Below, in pieces: positions 39,501 through 52,329 of a DNA stretch of 64,000 bases. Both the position numbers and the translations under genes were made by a program. The DNA is from Paramecium sonneborni. Taxonomy: Eukaryota; Ciliophora; Oligohymenophorea; Peniculida; Parameciidae. The stretch's first letter is position 1. Every line of letters begins with the position of its first letter. The DNA lies in NCBI GenBank assembly GCA_905182985.1, contig CAJJDN010000107.1, positions 200,578 through 264,577 of the forward strand, given 5' to 3'. The notes beneath the pieces were generated by a model. That model was not told the DNA's origin, did not search any database, and saw nothing but the letters and a program-made list of their open reading frames with translations.

Positions 39501-42500
39501 ATAATGTTTGGAAGAGTTTTCAAATTAATTTACACATGCTAGTATTAATAGTAGTCAATTTATCAAAATATCTAATTTTAGTTTTTCAAAACCAAATTAA
39601 ACAGATCAAATTATAGAAAAATCTAGAACTAAAAAAGTTATTATAATTTTGAATAATCAAACATGTTAATAAATCATGGATAATGTTTATTTTAAAAATC
39701 ATTTAAAATTATTGTTAAATTTTACTAAAGTTTTATTTTTATATTAAGCAACTTAAGATTCTCTTAATATTGTACAAGAAATATGGTGTATTTCTTAAAA
39801 AACTATAAATCTTATTTGTGAAAATTAAAGTTTACTAAGATGTATTAATGGATGTTAACTCTAAATGTTATAATTGTAATCATTTAGCTTATTTAAAAAT
39901 CAAAAATTTAACAAAGTAGACAAAAATAATTTCTTTAAAAAATTGAGTTAATCTCTAAGATAAAGATTAATTTATGAAAAATGTTATTTTAATGAATTGT
40001 AAATTAATTCAAATACAGATGTTATTATTTAAGGTTTCAAAGAGTTAGATAGATTATTATTTTTTCAAAGCCCTTTATTAAGAATATTGTTTAAATCATT
40101 ATAATAGCAAACTTTATATAAAACAATTACATTTATGTCTTATTTTACTTTTGCTTCAATTCTATATACATGGAATACCTTAGATTAATAGGATTATTTG
40201 ACTGAAATCATATTCTATTTTTATATTTACGAACTCTTTTTGTTTAGTATTTAACATTTTTCATTTCTTGAAGATTCAAAGAAATTGTAATATAATAAGG
40301 ATTAATCTCTTTTGCTTTAAAAATATTCTAAATATAAATCTGAAACAGAAATATAGATTATAATAATAATTAAGAGTATTATGTAAGGAATACTTATTTC
40401 ATGTTTATTTTTCTATGACATCTAAAATCAAGAATTTTATTACTATATTTTCATGTCAATTAGTATAAGTGATTGGTTCTATATGATCATAAATTTTAGA
40501 CTCAAGGAAAAAATAATGGCCACTTGTGTTTTCCCACTTATCTTTTATATATATACTCTAACAGATTCTTCAAAAGATGATGATGAATAGTAAACTCAAA
40601 TAAGTACTTAGGAAGTATTTTCAATTATTTTAGCTGTATCATTTTTGCTAATAACAAATATTTTATCTGATTATTTATAAAGTTACAATTTGAATAATCT
40701 ACCTACAAAAGAGGAAGAATTTTTATCATATTTAAATTATATTCATCTAATTAGTGCTCCTTTAACAAAAAAAAAGAGTGTAACTTTTTTGTAAAATAAA
40801 GTTAATGATCTCTTTGATAATATAGAACAAGTTGATTTGAGTATTCAAAAATGTAATTATATAAATTTATATTCTTAGTATTACTTAATGAACCAAACTA
40901 TCAAAGTAGATTTGGATAATGGACTTAATAAATATTTTAAAAGGCATAAACTATTTTAAAATGGAAATAAAAACAAAATGTCTAATTCCTTTAATTAATA
41001 TTTTATCATAATACTTTTTTACTAATTATGTATTTTTATCAAGATTAAAACAATTACTATTTAGTTGATTATTTGATAATTTTTGGACTTCAAGTAATAT
41101 TGTTTATTGTGTTTACTTTTATTCAAATACCAACAAACAGATAGCAATATTTAGAATATGCAAAATTTGTTATTGTAACAGCAGCAACAGTTTCGATTTT
41201 GTTTGCTTAAAATAATTAAGATTATATTGGTTAAACTTTAGTTATGCAATATTTTATTGCTTATTAATTATCAATTAAATTTCATCCTATTTATGATTAT
41301 AGAATTTATTTGGGCTCAACTTTAATAACAATTATTGGTTACATAATTTGGTATGTTGTTGAGAATGAATAAAATGTTTCTTTTATCATATAAATTTTGT
41401 AATTTATAGTTATATTTTCTGCATCACAATATTTTGTAAAGAGTTATGTAAAAATATTAATTTAACATAGTATATTTAATTAGAAGAAGATTAGGCCTAA
41501 AATAAATTAAACTTTATAGAATAAAATAATAAAATAAATGATATTCTAGGAATTTTGTTGCCAAAATTTATAAGAGATAGATTAAATGAAAGTATTAAAA
41601 CTTAATTAAGATTTAGCTGATTAGTATAACATTCATTAAAACTAAGGATTAGTAGCAATTGTTTTTTGTGACATTTGCAATTTTGATTAAATGGTTATAG
41701 AGGAGAAAGATAAAATAATCCCATTTTTGGATGATATTTTTAGAACTTTTGATAAATATTGTTAAATATATGGAGTTTAAAAGATAGAAACAGTAGGTAA
41801 AACATATTTGGCATCAGCTGGATTGAAAGCATGTGAATAAGAATTAACATATTTGTCTCAAGTTGATCCAGTATAGAGAGCATTAAATTTAGCAGAATAA
41901 ATGATGAATTATATTAGATCAAAATAGTAAGAGTAGAAATATATTATATAGATGGGGAACACAAGGATAATAATTAGTAGGTAAAATAGGAATACATTAT
42001 GGAGGAGCTATTAGTGGAGTTATAGGTTATCATAAACCTTAATTCTCTTTAATTGGAGATACTGTAAATACTACAAGTAGAGTATGTTCTACTGGATTAG
42101 AAGATACAATAACATTATCAGAATAAGCATTTGATTAAATAAAAAATGAAAATATTGAATTTGAGATTAGAAATGTAGAAATGAAAGGTTTAGGTATTCG
42201 ACCTACTTATATATTCAAATGTAAAATTTAAAATAGAGAAAATACTCATTCTGTATTGTATGAACAAGATTTGTAAAGTAGAGATGCGAGAAGCAATTAT
42301 GTTGTTAGAAAGAATCCAGAAATATTAAAAAAAAACTTAAAAAAAAGATAAACTATTTTAACATACATTGATACTATGAATCAAAAAAGAGTATCCATTT
42401 AAGAAAATGGTACTCATAATGTTTTTGGTATCAAACCAACTGATCCAGCCATATATTAATCTTTGGATGAAAAATCAGAATAATCACTTTAATTATTATT

Positions 42501-44045
42501 ATCTAAATCAGGTTCTGAATAAAAATAATTATAATCCTTATAATAACCAAGTACATTAAAGAGATTGGTTACTATGCTTTAAAATAGATTTCAATTAGAA
42601 AATTATGAACCAGAAATAGATGAAATGATAGATTATGAATAATTATTGGTATTTTATATAATTAACTAGAGAATGTGATTTTACTTAAGAATGAGTACAC
42701 CTTAGAAAATAATTTAATTAAAGAAACATCATTTTTATAATTATTAGATATTTCATATTACAAAAAACAAATGAATCAGTTTATAAGTTATGATTAATAT
42801 ATGGAATTTGTTAAAGTTCAATCTAAGAATCAAACAATTTACAATTTAAGATTGTATACCTTATATTATATTATAAAGCAATTTTGTTAGATATAATTCT
42901 ACAATGATTATAATATTGGTATTAACGTACTACAATGGTTTTGTTGTATTTTAAATTTGATACAATTTTTAATTAATAGAAAACCATATTTTGATAAATG
43001 GAAGATTCTAATAAAAGCTTTATTATTTTTTTAAGTTCTATTGGCTGGTATGGTTATAGTTTTAGAAGATAATGATGAATTAAAAAATGTTCATGTGTAT
43101 GAGGTTATTTTCATACAATGCATAATTTGCAGTGTTTAAATTCTTAGTTTTTGGTTAAAAGTGGTATTTTGTTTTTTCACCTTTCTCTATTCAATAATTA
43201 TCATTATTATAGATGGAACTTAATTGATAAGCATATTTTTTTTATTTATAAGTTCAATGTATAATCTGACATTGATATTACATATAGAATAATAATAGGT
43301 AGGATGTTTTAATTAAAAAAATATTTTTAAAACTCAATAATAAAAAGAATCATAGTTGCTGTAATATTTATTACCAAAACATATTTTAAATAAATTTTTG
43401 GATGATAAAATTAATAACATAGGAATTTGTGATAAATTAGATAAGTTAACAATTTTATTTGCTGATATAGCTGGATTTACTGAATATTCAAGTAAGGTTA
43501 AACCAGAAGAAGTATTAGTAATGTTAAAGAACCTATTTGTGGAATTCGATCGAAAATGTTGTGAATTAAATGTTTATAAATTATACACAATAGGTGATTG
43601 TTATGTTGCAATAGGAATGATAGATTATAATAATAGGAATCCTCATTAAGAAGCAAAAAACATAGTAGATTTAGGATTTGAGATGATAAAAATAATTGGT
43701 TAAGTGAGAAAATAAATAAATTTTGATGGTCTTAATATGCGAATAGGAATACATACTGGATCAGTTTTTGGAGGAGTAATGGGAACAGATATTGTTAGAT
43801 ATGATATTTATGGACCAGATGTTTTAATTGCTAATAAAATGGAATCAAATGGAGTGAAAGGATTTGTACATGTTAGTTAAGAAACAAAAACATTTTTAGA
43901 ATAAGATTATGATGATCTTTTTAATTTTGAATTGCACACAAAAATAGATCTTAAAACAATAAAAAGATAGATTGAAGGATTTTTGGTTCATAAATTAGAA
44001 TAAGATCATTTTGATTAAGAAGAAGATTAATTTTTAAGTTCCTGA
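36585..44045 (+). CDS. P4-ATPase-like / guanylyl cyclase fusion protein (about 2414 aa)
   Basis: ATG at 36585, TGA at 44043-44045. Eight introns (23, 27, 23, 25, 35, 35, 25, 23 nt) give an exact frame. The first half is a degenerate P4-type ATPase: N-terminal NENKILRTNFYFILPLRVIK, A-domain EEIKIGDVILLQRNQIAPCD, later membrane helices. The phosphorylation motif DKTGT is not found where expected, so pumping is unlikely. Then come six membrane helices, cyclase domain C1 (VAIVFCDICNF, KIETVGKTYL, GAISGVIG, SLIGDTVNTTSR), six more helices and C2 (LTILFADIAGFT, YTIGDCYVAIG, HTGSVFGGVMG). C2 holds both metal aspartates. In C1 the second is Lys, while Glu in KIET and Ser in SLIGDTVN fit GTP specificity. 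This inverted arrangement is known for Paramecium, Tetrahymena and Plasmodium guanylyl cyclases. Confidence 0.93.
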
Positions 44046-45021
44046 TACTGATGTAGCAGTACTGATTATTTTCGTGATTATATATATAAAATTTCAACTA
44101 ATTTTACATTTTGAATATTTGTTTAAGAAAAATATCATAATTTTTAGATACTGCAAGAAATAGTAATTAATAAATAAAATTTATGAGGTAAAAAAAAACA
44201 ATTATCCAAGATTATATAACCTCAAAAGTGAAGCCTGTATTTGATCAATTGATTGCTCGTATAGTAATAGAGATGCCAGATGATGTTTATGAATGGTCTA
44301 TCAATTGGTTATAAAAATAGTGTAAATATGCAGATTAATATAATATAGAAAGAGGATCATAAGTTTTAAAAATAATAAATCATGATTTAAGTGAAGAAGA
44401 GGAAGAAGAAGAAGAAGTAGTTTTGGAAATTAAACAGAATAAAAAACAATAAACAAGATCAGCAGTATCAGCTGAAGTTTATGGAGAATATAACAAAAAA
44501 GAGGATTTCATACCAAGATTTATATAAAAATCAGAAGGTTAAATAGAAAGAATCAAGAAAAGAATCCTTAATTCTTTTATGTTTTAAGCATTAGATGAAA
44601 AAGATTTAAATATAGTATTAGGAGCTATGGATGAGAAAAAGTTTTAGTAATAATAATAAATTAATTAAAGGGTTGGAGATTTTGTAATAAAGTAAGGAGA
44701 AGACGGAAATGAATTATATGTAATTGATGAAGGTCGTTTAGAATGTTATAAAAGATTTGCAGGATTAGAAGAAGAAAAGTTACTGAAGACATACATCCCT
44801 GGTGAATCTTTTGGTGAATTAGCACTATTATATAATGCTCCTAGAGCTGCTACCATCAAAGCAATTGAAAATGTTACAACATTTGCCCTTGATAGAGAAA
44901 CATTTAATAATATTGTCAAATTTTCAGCCATAAAAAAAAGAGAATAAATGGAAGAAATCTTAAATAAAATTGAATTACTCTAATCTATGGACAATTATGA
45001 AAGAGTTCAATTATGTGACGT
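43844..45021. repeat. Copy 1 of a 1178-bp N-linked duplication
   Basis: Recurs at 45023-46200 (offset 1179) with a single N at 45022. It covers the 3' end of the cyclase and the 5' two thirds of the PKA-R gene. Same unmerged-contig pattern as the other two. Confidence 0.9.
44183..45021 (+). other. Truncated duplicate of the PKA regulatory subunit gene
   Basis: Identical to the first 839 bp of 45362-46566 and cut at the N. It is continuous with the true upstream cyclase gene, which ends 137 bp before. An assembly artefact, not a second gene. Confidence 0.85.
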
Positions 45022-45022
45022 N

Positions 45023-46200
45023 ATCAAATGGAGTGAAAGGATTTGTACATGTTAGTTAAGAAACAAAAACATTTTTAGAATAAGATTATGATGATCTTTT
45101 TAATTTTGAATTGCACACAAAAATAGATCTTAAAACAATAAAAAGATAGATTGAAGGATTTTTGGTTCATAAATTAGAATAAGATCATTTTGATTAAGAA
45201 GAAGATTAATTTTTAAGTTCCTGATACTGATGTAGCAGTACTGATTATTTTCGTGATTATATATATAAAATTTCAACTAATTTTACATTTTGAATATTTG
45301 TTTAAGAAAAATATCATAATTTTTAGATACTGCAAGAAATAGTAATTAATAAATAAAATTTATGAGGTAAAAAAAAACAATTATCCAAGATTATATAACC
45401 TCAAAAGTGAAGCCTGTATTTGATCAATTGATTGCTCGTATAGTAATAGAGATGCCAGATGATGTTTATGAATGGTCTATCAATTGGTTATAAAAATAGT
45501 GTAAATATGCAGATTAATATAATATAGAAAGAGGATCATAAGTTTTAAAAATAATAAATCATGATTTAAGTGAAGAAGAGGAAGAAGAAGAAGAAGTAGT
45601 TTTGGAAATTAAACAGAATAAAAAACAATAAACAAGATCAGCAGTATCAGCTGAAGTTTATGGAGAATATAACAAAAAAGAGGATTTCATACCAAGATTT
45701 ATATAAAAATCAGAAGGTTAAATAGAAAGAATCAAGAAAAGAATCCTTAATTCTTTTATGTTTTAAGCATTAGATGAAAAAGATTTAAATATAGTATTAG
45801 GAGCTATGGATGAGAAAAAGTTTTAGTAATAATAATAAATTAATTAAAGGGTTGGAGATTTTGTAATAAAGTAAGGAGAAGACGGAAATGAATTATATGT
45901 AATTGATGAAGGTCGTTTAGAATGTTATAAAAGATTTGCAGGATTAGAAGAAGAAAAGTTACTGAAGACATACATCCCTGGTGAATCTTTTGGTGAATTA
46001 GCACTATTATATAATGCTCCTAGAGCTGCTACCATCAAAGCAATTGAAAATGTTACAACATTTGCCCTTGATAGAGAAACATTTAATAATATTGTCAAAT
46101 TTTCAGCCATAAAAAAAAGAGAATAAATGGAAGAAATCTTAAATAAAATTGAATTACTCTAATCTATGGACAATTATGAAAGAGTTCAATTATGTGACGT
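45023..46200. repeat. Copy 2 of the 1178-bp N-linked duplication
   Basis: The first 202 bp (to 45224) repeat the cyclase 3' end without its body. The rest is the intact 5' part of the PKA-R gene. Confidence 0.9.
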
Positions 46201-46566
46201 TCTAAGAGAAGAAAAACATTAAGCTGGACATACCATTATTACAGAGGTTTAATTATTATATATTATTTTAGGGAGAAATTGGGGATCGTATCTATTTAAT
46301 TATTGAAGGTGAACTAGAAGCTTTTTCAAAAAAAACAAATGATAAAGTTTATGATTACAAACCTGGTGATTATTTTGGAGAATTAGCTTTATTAAAAAAT
46401 AGTCCTAGATAAGCCACCGTTATTGCTAAAGTATTATAACTATATATTTTAGACAAATGTGACCCTCCTGTATTGTGATTTTAATTCTTTCAAGAGACTA
46501 ATGGGTCCACTTGAAGAAGTTCTTAAGAGAAACATTGAAAGATATGAACAATATTTATAAAAATGA
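45362..46566 (+). CDS. cAMP-dependent protein kinase regulatory subunit with docking helices (385 aa)
   Basis: ATG at 45362, TGA at 46564-46566. Introns of 25 nt (GTTTAA...TTTTAG, not GTA) and 22 nt; frame exact. Residues about 9-42 (ITSKVKPVFDQLIARIVIEM, then VYEWSINWLQKQ) look like the RII-type dimerisation/docking helices. An acidic run (SEEEEEEEEVV) is followed by the inhibitor segment TRSAVSAEVYGEY, with Ala in the phospho-acceptor position, so pseudosubstrate type. Two CNB domains carry FGELALLYNAPRAAT and FGELALLKNSPRQAT; in the second the residue after Arg is Gln instead of the usual Ala/Thr, which may alter ligand binding. It lies directly downstream of the guanylyl cyclase on the same strand. 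Confidence 0.92.
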
Positions 46567-46689
46567 ATAAACATCCATATAAATAACTAATATTTTAATT
46601 TTAATCTTTATAAATTATTAGTTTGGAAATATAAAATAAAAAAAATTAAGTAAAAATATAATCAATTGTAATGCTTTTATATAGATCTA

Positions 46690-47238
46690 GAAATTCTGTG
46701 ATTTTTGTTATATAAGTCTTTATAAGATCGATCCTATGACATTTCTAAATCCAACTCTTATATAAAAATATATAATTGCCTTTATTTTATTTTCAAAAGT
46801 CAATTGCTGATTTTAAGCGGATAGAGTATTATAATCATTCTCGAGAGTTTTAAATAAATTTAAAATTCTTATTCGTTTGCCTTATGACTCAGAAGATTTC
46901 TTCACCTCTTATATATTTTAATCTGTTGTCTTTAGTAATTTTCTTCTCATTATTTGAACAGGTTTTAATAGAACTCCATAATTTTGAATTAGTATCTATA
47001 ATACTCTAAAAGCCACCTTATCATAAGAATTATGAATGACTAATTTTTGTGCATCTCATAATTTTCTAATTTATACTTTTCTTATCGATTTTTGCATGAT
47101 ATCGCTAATGTTCAAATAGCTGTTATTGTCTCAATTTTATAAAATTAATTAACTATTACAGAAATTTATTATGAGATTTTTGTTCTAATTTTTATTCTCA
47201 TTAATAGCTATCCCTTAGATTACTTTTATTTATAGCAT
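46690..47238 (-). pseudogene. Coding-like locus interrupted by TGA
   Basis: From ATG (47238) one frame reads as sensible protein (MLQIKVIQGIAINENK; ISDIMQKSIRKVQIRKL; DAQKLVIHNSYDKVAFRVLQ; SSESQGKRIRILNLFKTLEN). A first TGA can be removed by a 30-nt GTAATA...TTGAG intron of length 3n. A second TGA after IRKL is not removable by a standard intron. The frame then stays open into the PKA-R gene without a stop, so the 3' end is missing. Best read as a decaying gene. Family unknown. Confidence 0.4.
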
Positions 47239-48027
47239 TAAATTTCCTTCTTCAATTAATTTACTTTTATAATCAATTAAAAAAAATAGATTGAACTAAA
47301 TAATTATATACTAATTTTATTATTTTATAGATTTTAAAATCTTAAATTTTTTTCATTTATTTGCTAAAGTACCTATCATGTATAAATTATATTTCAAACT
47401 GCATATTTATAATTTTATACTCTAATGAGTAAAAAATAAAAATTTGGAAATATTAATAAATATAAATATATATTCAAGAAGAATCTTCTTATAATATTAT
47501 AATGCACTTACAAAATAGTATCGAATACAGTAATTAAGAGAGAAAAAAAGCATCTAGCATCGTATCTATCAGAATATCGATTCACAAGAAATACTCTAAT
47601 AATTATTACTTTATTGAAATCATATCGTTTAGAGTTATTAATTTAGTCAAAAATTTTAAGAATACAACATAATAATAAAAAAATGAATATATAAAATTCA
47701 ATTTATTCTTACCTAATTTCAGACTATAAAATGCTATTATAATAAAATGTTTTATATCAGAAATGATATTGGATTTATTTTATTTTTCTTAAAAGCTTGC
47801 GATAGTTACTTATTATAAAAAATTCTTATTTCTTTTAAATTTTGTTTTTGAAATTTTGGCATCATGAATTCAATTTGATTCAATAGTTTGTAATTAGAAA
47901 ATGAAAATTTCTGTTCATAAATTAATTATAGTTAATAGTTATCAGTAAGGGTGTTTAAATTTATACATTATAAAAAGTCTGCTTTGGATTCAATTAATAA
48001 TTAATTTAACAAAGATTTATTAAGTTG
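47239..48027. other. AT-rich spacer
   Basis: About 790 bp with no ORF of convincing composition and no repeat noticed. Presumably includes the promoter of the next gene. Confidence 0.45.
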
Positions 48028-48906
48028 ATGAAAGGCACTCAAAAAAATTTCGATAAAGGATATGTGCATAATAACTTCAACATTATGGAAATGTTAAGTG
48101 CAACAAAAAATAAATTAGGGGCTAAATGTTAATTGCCTCAAAAAGAAAGCCGATAATATTCTCATCATGTTGATGGAATGCAAAAAAACTCACTTAAGGT
48201 TAAAAACTTGCTTGTGATAATTGATGATTAAGTACTATAATTCAATATAATAAAGAAATTGTTTCATAAGGTATAAGAGAGCGTTCAATCTTATAGAAGT
48301 CCTAAGAACTTTTAAACAACCTAACAAAATGATATGAATGATTAGGATAATTAGAAAAATGGGAATTCGAGAATTCTTTCTCCAAGAGAATAAAATGAAA
48401 TGATCGAATATTTGTAAAGAAAAAATGAAGAATTAATTTAAGAAAATAAATCAAAGCAATAACTTATAAATAAACTATTAGGAGTTAATAACGGGTCTGA
48501 AAAGATAAAAAAAATTCAATCACCTAAATCATAGTAAAAATTTTAATACATTCCAAAATCAGCTGATGCAAGAAATAAAATAGAAAATGAGATTCGATTG
48601 CCTTTAATTAAACCATCAGAACCAATTTTAGAGTAGAAAATAGAAAAATAGACAATCTAAAACGAAATTTAAAGATGTGATTTGCTAAATTAATATAACA
48701 TGAGTTTTGGAAAATAAATTAATTTAAATGAGGATAAAAAAGAATAGTTACAAATAACCTCAGATTAAAGTAGATAAAGGAACCCAAGAGAGAAATTGTA
48801 TTCATAACCAAATCAACCTTTGAAAAAAAATCATTTTTCAAAAATGTTGTAAAAATTGCCTTTAGAATTTCATCTAGAGATTGAAAATCAGAAAAGTTAG
48901 CTTTGA
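48028..48906 (+). CDS. Hypothetical Gln/Lys/Asn-rich protein (292 aa)
   Basis: Single-exon ORF, ATG at 48028, TGA at 48904-48906. Hydrophilic throughout, with a coiled-coil segment at about residues 130-160 (EMIEYLQRKNEELIQENKSK) and otherwise disordered. Likely a cytoskeletal or cortical component by composition only; no motif identified. It ends 52 bp from the convergent tubulin relic. Confidence 0.6.
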
Positions 48907-48958
48907 TTACAAATATATTTTTATTTATATAGATAATGATTATAAACTATTTATTACT

Positions 48959-49735
48959 TCATTATTCATCTTAATTATCATGAACTCTTAATTTATTTAA
49001 GTTCTAATCATTTTAATTATTTTATTAATTTTACCTTTTACTAGTTTGAAGAAATCCATCCATTATTTTCTTATTATGGTTTTTCATAAGATTCGATACC
49101 ATTATTAAGTTACTCCCATACTTGATTTAAGAAAACATTATTAAAAGTATATTAAAATCAGAAATTTTTGCTATTGTTGGTAATGTAAGCAAATTATTAT
49201 ATGATTCAACAATAGATTGATCTAATTACGAAAGTTTCGAAGAAGGAAATATTCACACAGTCAACTTTGTAGTTTTTGTAGTTTCTTCATTCAACATTTC
49301 TAATAATTTAAAAGTGAAAGCGCTCAAATATTCTCCTGTCATTGATTAAAAAATTATAATTGCCGGACCAGCATCTAGAGATTCAAATAATTTCCTAGTG
49401 ATATTTCCAACATCCGATTCTATTTTTACAATTCCCCACAATGATACCTTACACCTTACTATTATTCGATGATAAACTAATAAGATTTTTGTTAAAGACG
49501 AGGTCCTTTATTAATAGAATCGATAGAGAGTGAATCATCTTCAAAAAATGCAGCTCTGAGAACATTAGTTTTATTTTAGATTCTGAAATTGCAAATTTTA
49601 AATGCTTGTACTAGAAAATCAGATTCAATTGCTTTTTCAAGATAGACCAATTCCTTAGCAGTATTGGCAAATTAGATTCCTGCTTATACATAAAGTAATT
49701 AAATTATTTCTCCTCTTTTTAATAAAGTATGATAA
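48959..49735 (-). pseudogene. Divergent, truncated tubulin-derived relic
   Basis: The frame reads like tubulin piece by piece: YVQAGIQFANTAKELVYLEK (tubulin: VGQAGIQ.GNACWELFCLEH), TNVLRAAFFEDDSLSIDSIN ([20 protein letters not shown]), GEYLSAFTFKLLEMLNE ([12 protein letters not shown]) and IFPSSKLSQLDQSIVESYNN (VYPSP.VST.VVEPYNS). There is no ATG in frame at the N-terminus, a TGA interrupts between KLTV and IFPSS, the GGGTGSG loop is destroyed, and the C-terminal half is lost. A 23-nt GTC-start intron is needed once. It sits just downstream of the intact alpha-tubulin gene on the same strand, suggesting an old tandem duplicate. Confidence 0.7.
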
Positions 49736-49777
49736 TATGAAATGTTTTAATATTTGATTTGTATATATATTGATTTA

Positions 49778-51127
<1,350 letters not shown>

Positions 51128-51302
51128 TTTTAAAGTGTTGTGTGATGAAAACTCTCTAAAAAAATTATTTGAATTTCGCCAGTTATCATTCACATTTGAA
51201 TATCCAAAATATCCTATCACCGGGGTCCATTAAATTTGAATTATTATTCATTTTATTCAATGTTTTATATTATAATATATTTATTTATTAAATTACAATA
51301 TT

Positions 51303-52279
51303 ATGCTTCAAATTCTAATTCTTACATTCATTTCATTAGCAAAACAAACAACTACATAATTTAATTTTACATAGTTTGATGATCCTATCAAACTCAAACA
51401 AATCTATTATCTAACCAAATTCCTTGATCTATAAAAATCTCTTAATCTAACCTAATAATAAGCATAATAGAATGCTAATTTTGCTTTAGAACTATGGGTT
51501 AACACAGAAAATATACTTAATTAGACAACACAATAATCCAATAACAATTCTATCCTAAACATTATCGATAATTAATAATTACAATCAATTATTCCATAAG
51601 ATCAAGAAGAATTGCAAGAAACCTAACAATATCTTCAACTATGGCAAAATTAAACTGATGTATTACCTAATCTATCAATTTATAGGATGATAAAAGCATA
51701 ATCTTACAGTATGTCATTCAAAACATTAATTCAATGATTGATTCTGATGATCCTACCAACTACAATTCCACAACTTTAATTGAAGAAATCTCCAATCAAA
51801 CATACATCTTGGATCAAAATTAGAAAAATATCAATAATACCGAATATATTTCCCCTTTAACTTGGTAACATGTTAATGTTAGTAAAGAAGAAATGGCAGT
51901 GGCAAATTTTTTTTATAATGCCAAAAATGAAAATTTAACAGTTTAAGAACAATATTCAAAGTTGTCTCCTTTAGAAGCTGCTGAACTTATTAGTGCTTTT
52001 GAAAAATTCTTTGTCACTTCTGTTTAAAATATTAATACTAATACAAATTCCTCCACTATTAATTCAAAAGGAGAATAACCTCATGAAAAACCTGATGAAC
52101 TCCCTTTTCCTCAATCAAAGAATAATAATGAGGATCCCATATATATGTACATAGTGTTTGGTTTGATGTTCTTGATGTTGACTGCTATTTTATATCTTTT
52201 AAGAAGATATTTAATATAGTAGAAACTAATATCATTCTAAATGAATGAGGAATCAAATGTTTAAGGATTCCAGGCATGA
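51303..52279 (+). CDS. Type I membrane protein (316 aa)
   Basis: ATG at 51303, TGA at 52277-52279, one 26-nt intron (GTATTA...TTATAG). N-terminal signal peptide (MLQILILTFISLAKQ), a large Asn/Gln/Thr-rich ectodomain with many N-x-S/T sequons, a single C-terminal membrane span (MYIVFGLMFLMLTAILYLL) followed by RR and a short cytoplasmic tail. No domain recognised in the ectodomain. It faces the alpha-tubulin gene head to head with a 175-bp shared upstream region. Confidence 0.72.
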
Positions 52280-52329
52280 TTAATTGAATTTTTTTTAAAT
52301 TTTAACTCAAATTTATATTATTTTTTCAA

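Noticed and set aside
38000..40200. Active P-type ATPase
   Set aside because: No DKTGT or GDGxND seen in any frame along the spliced reading.
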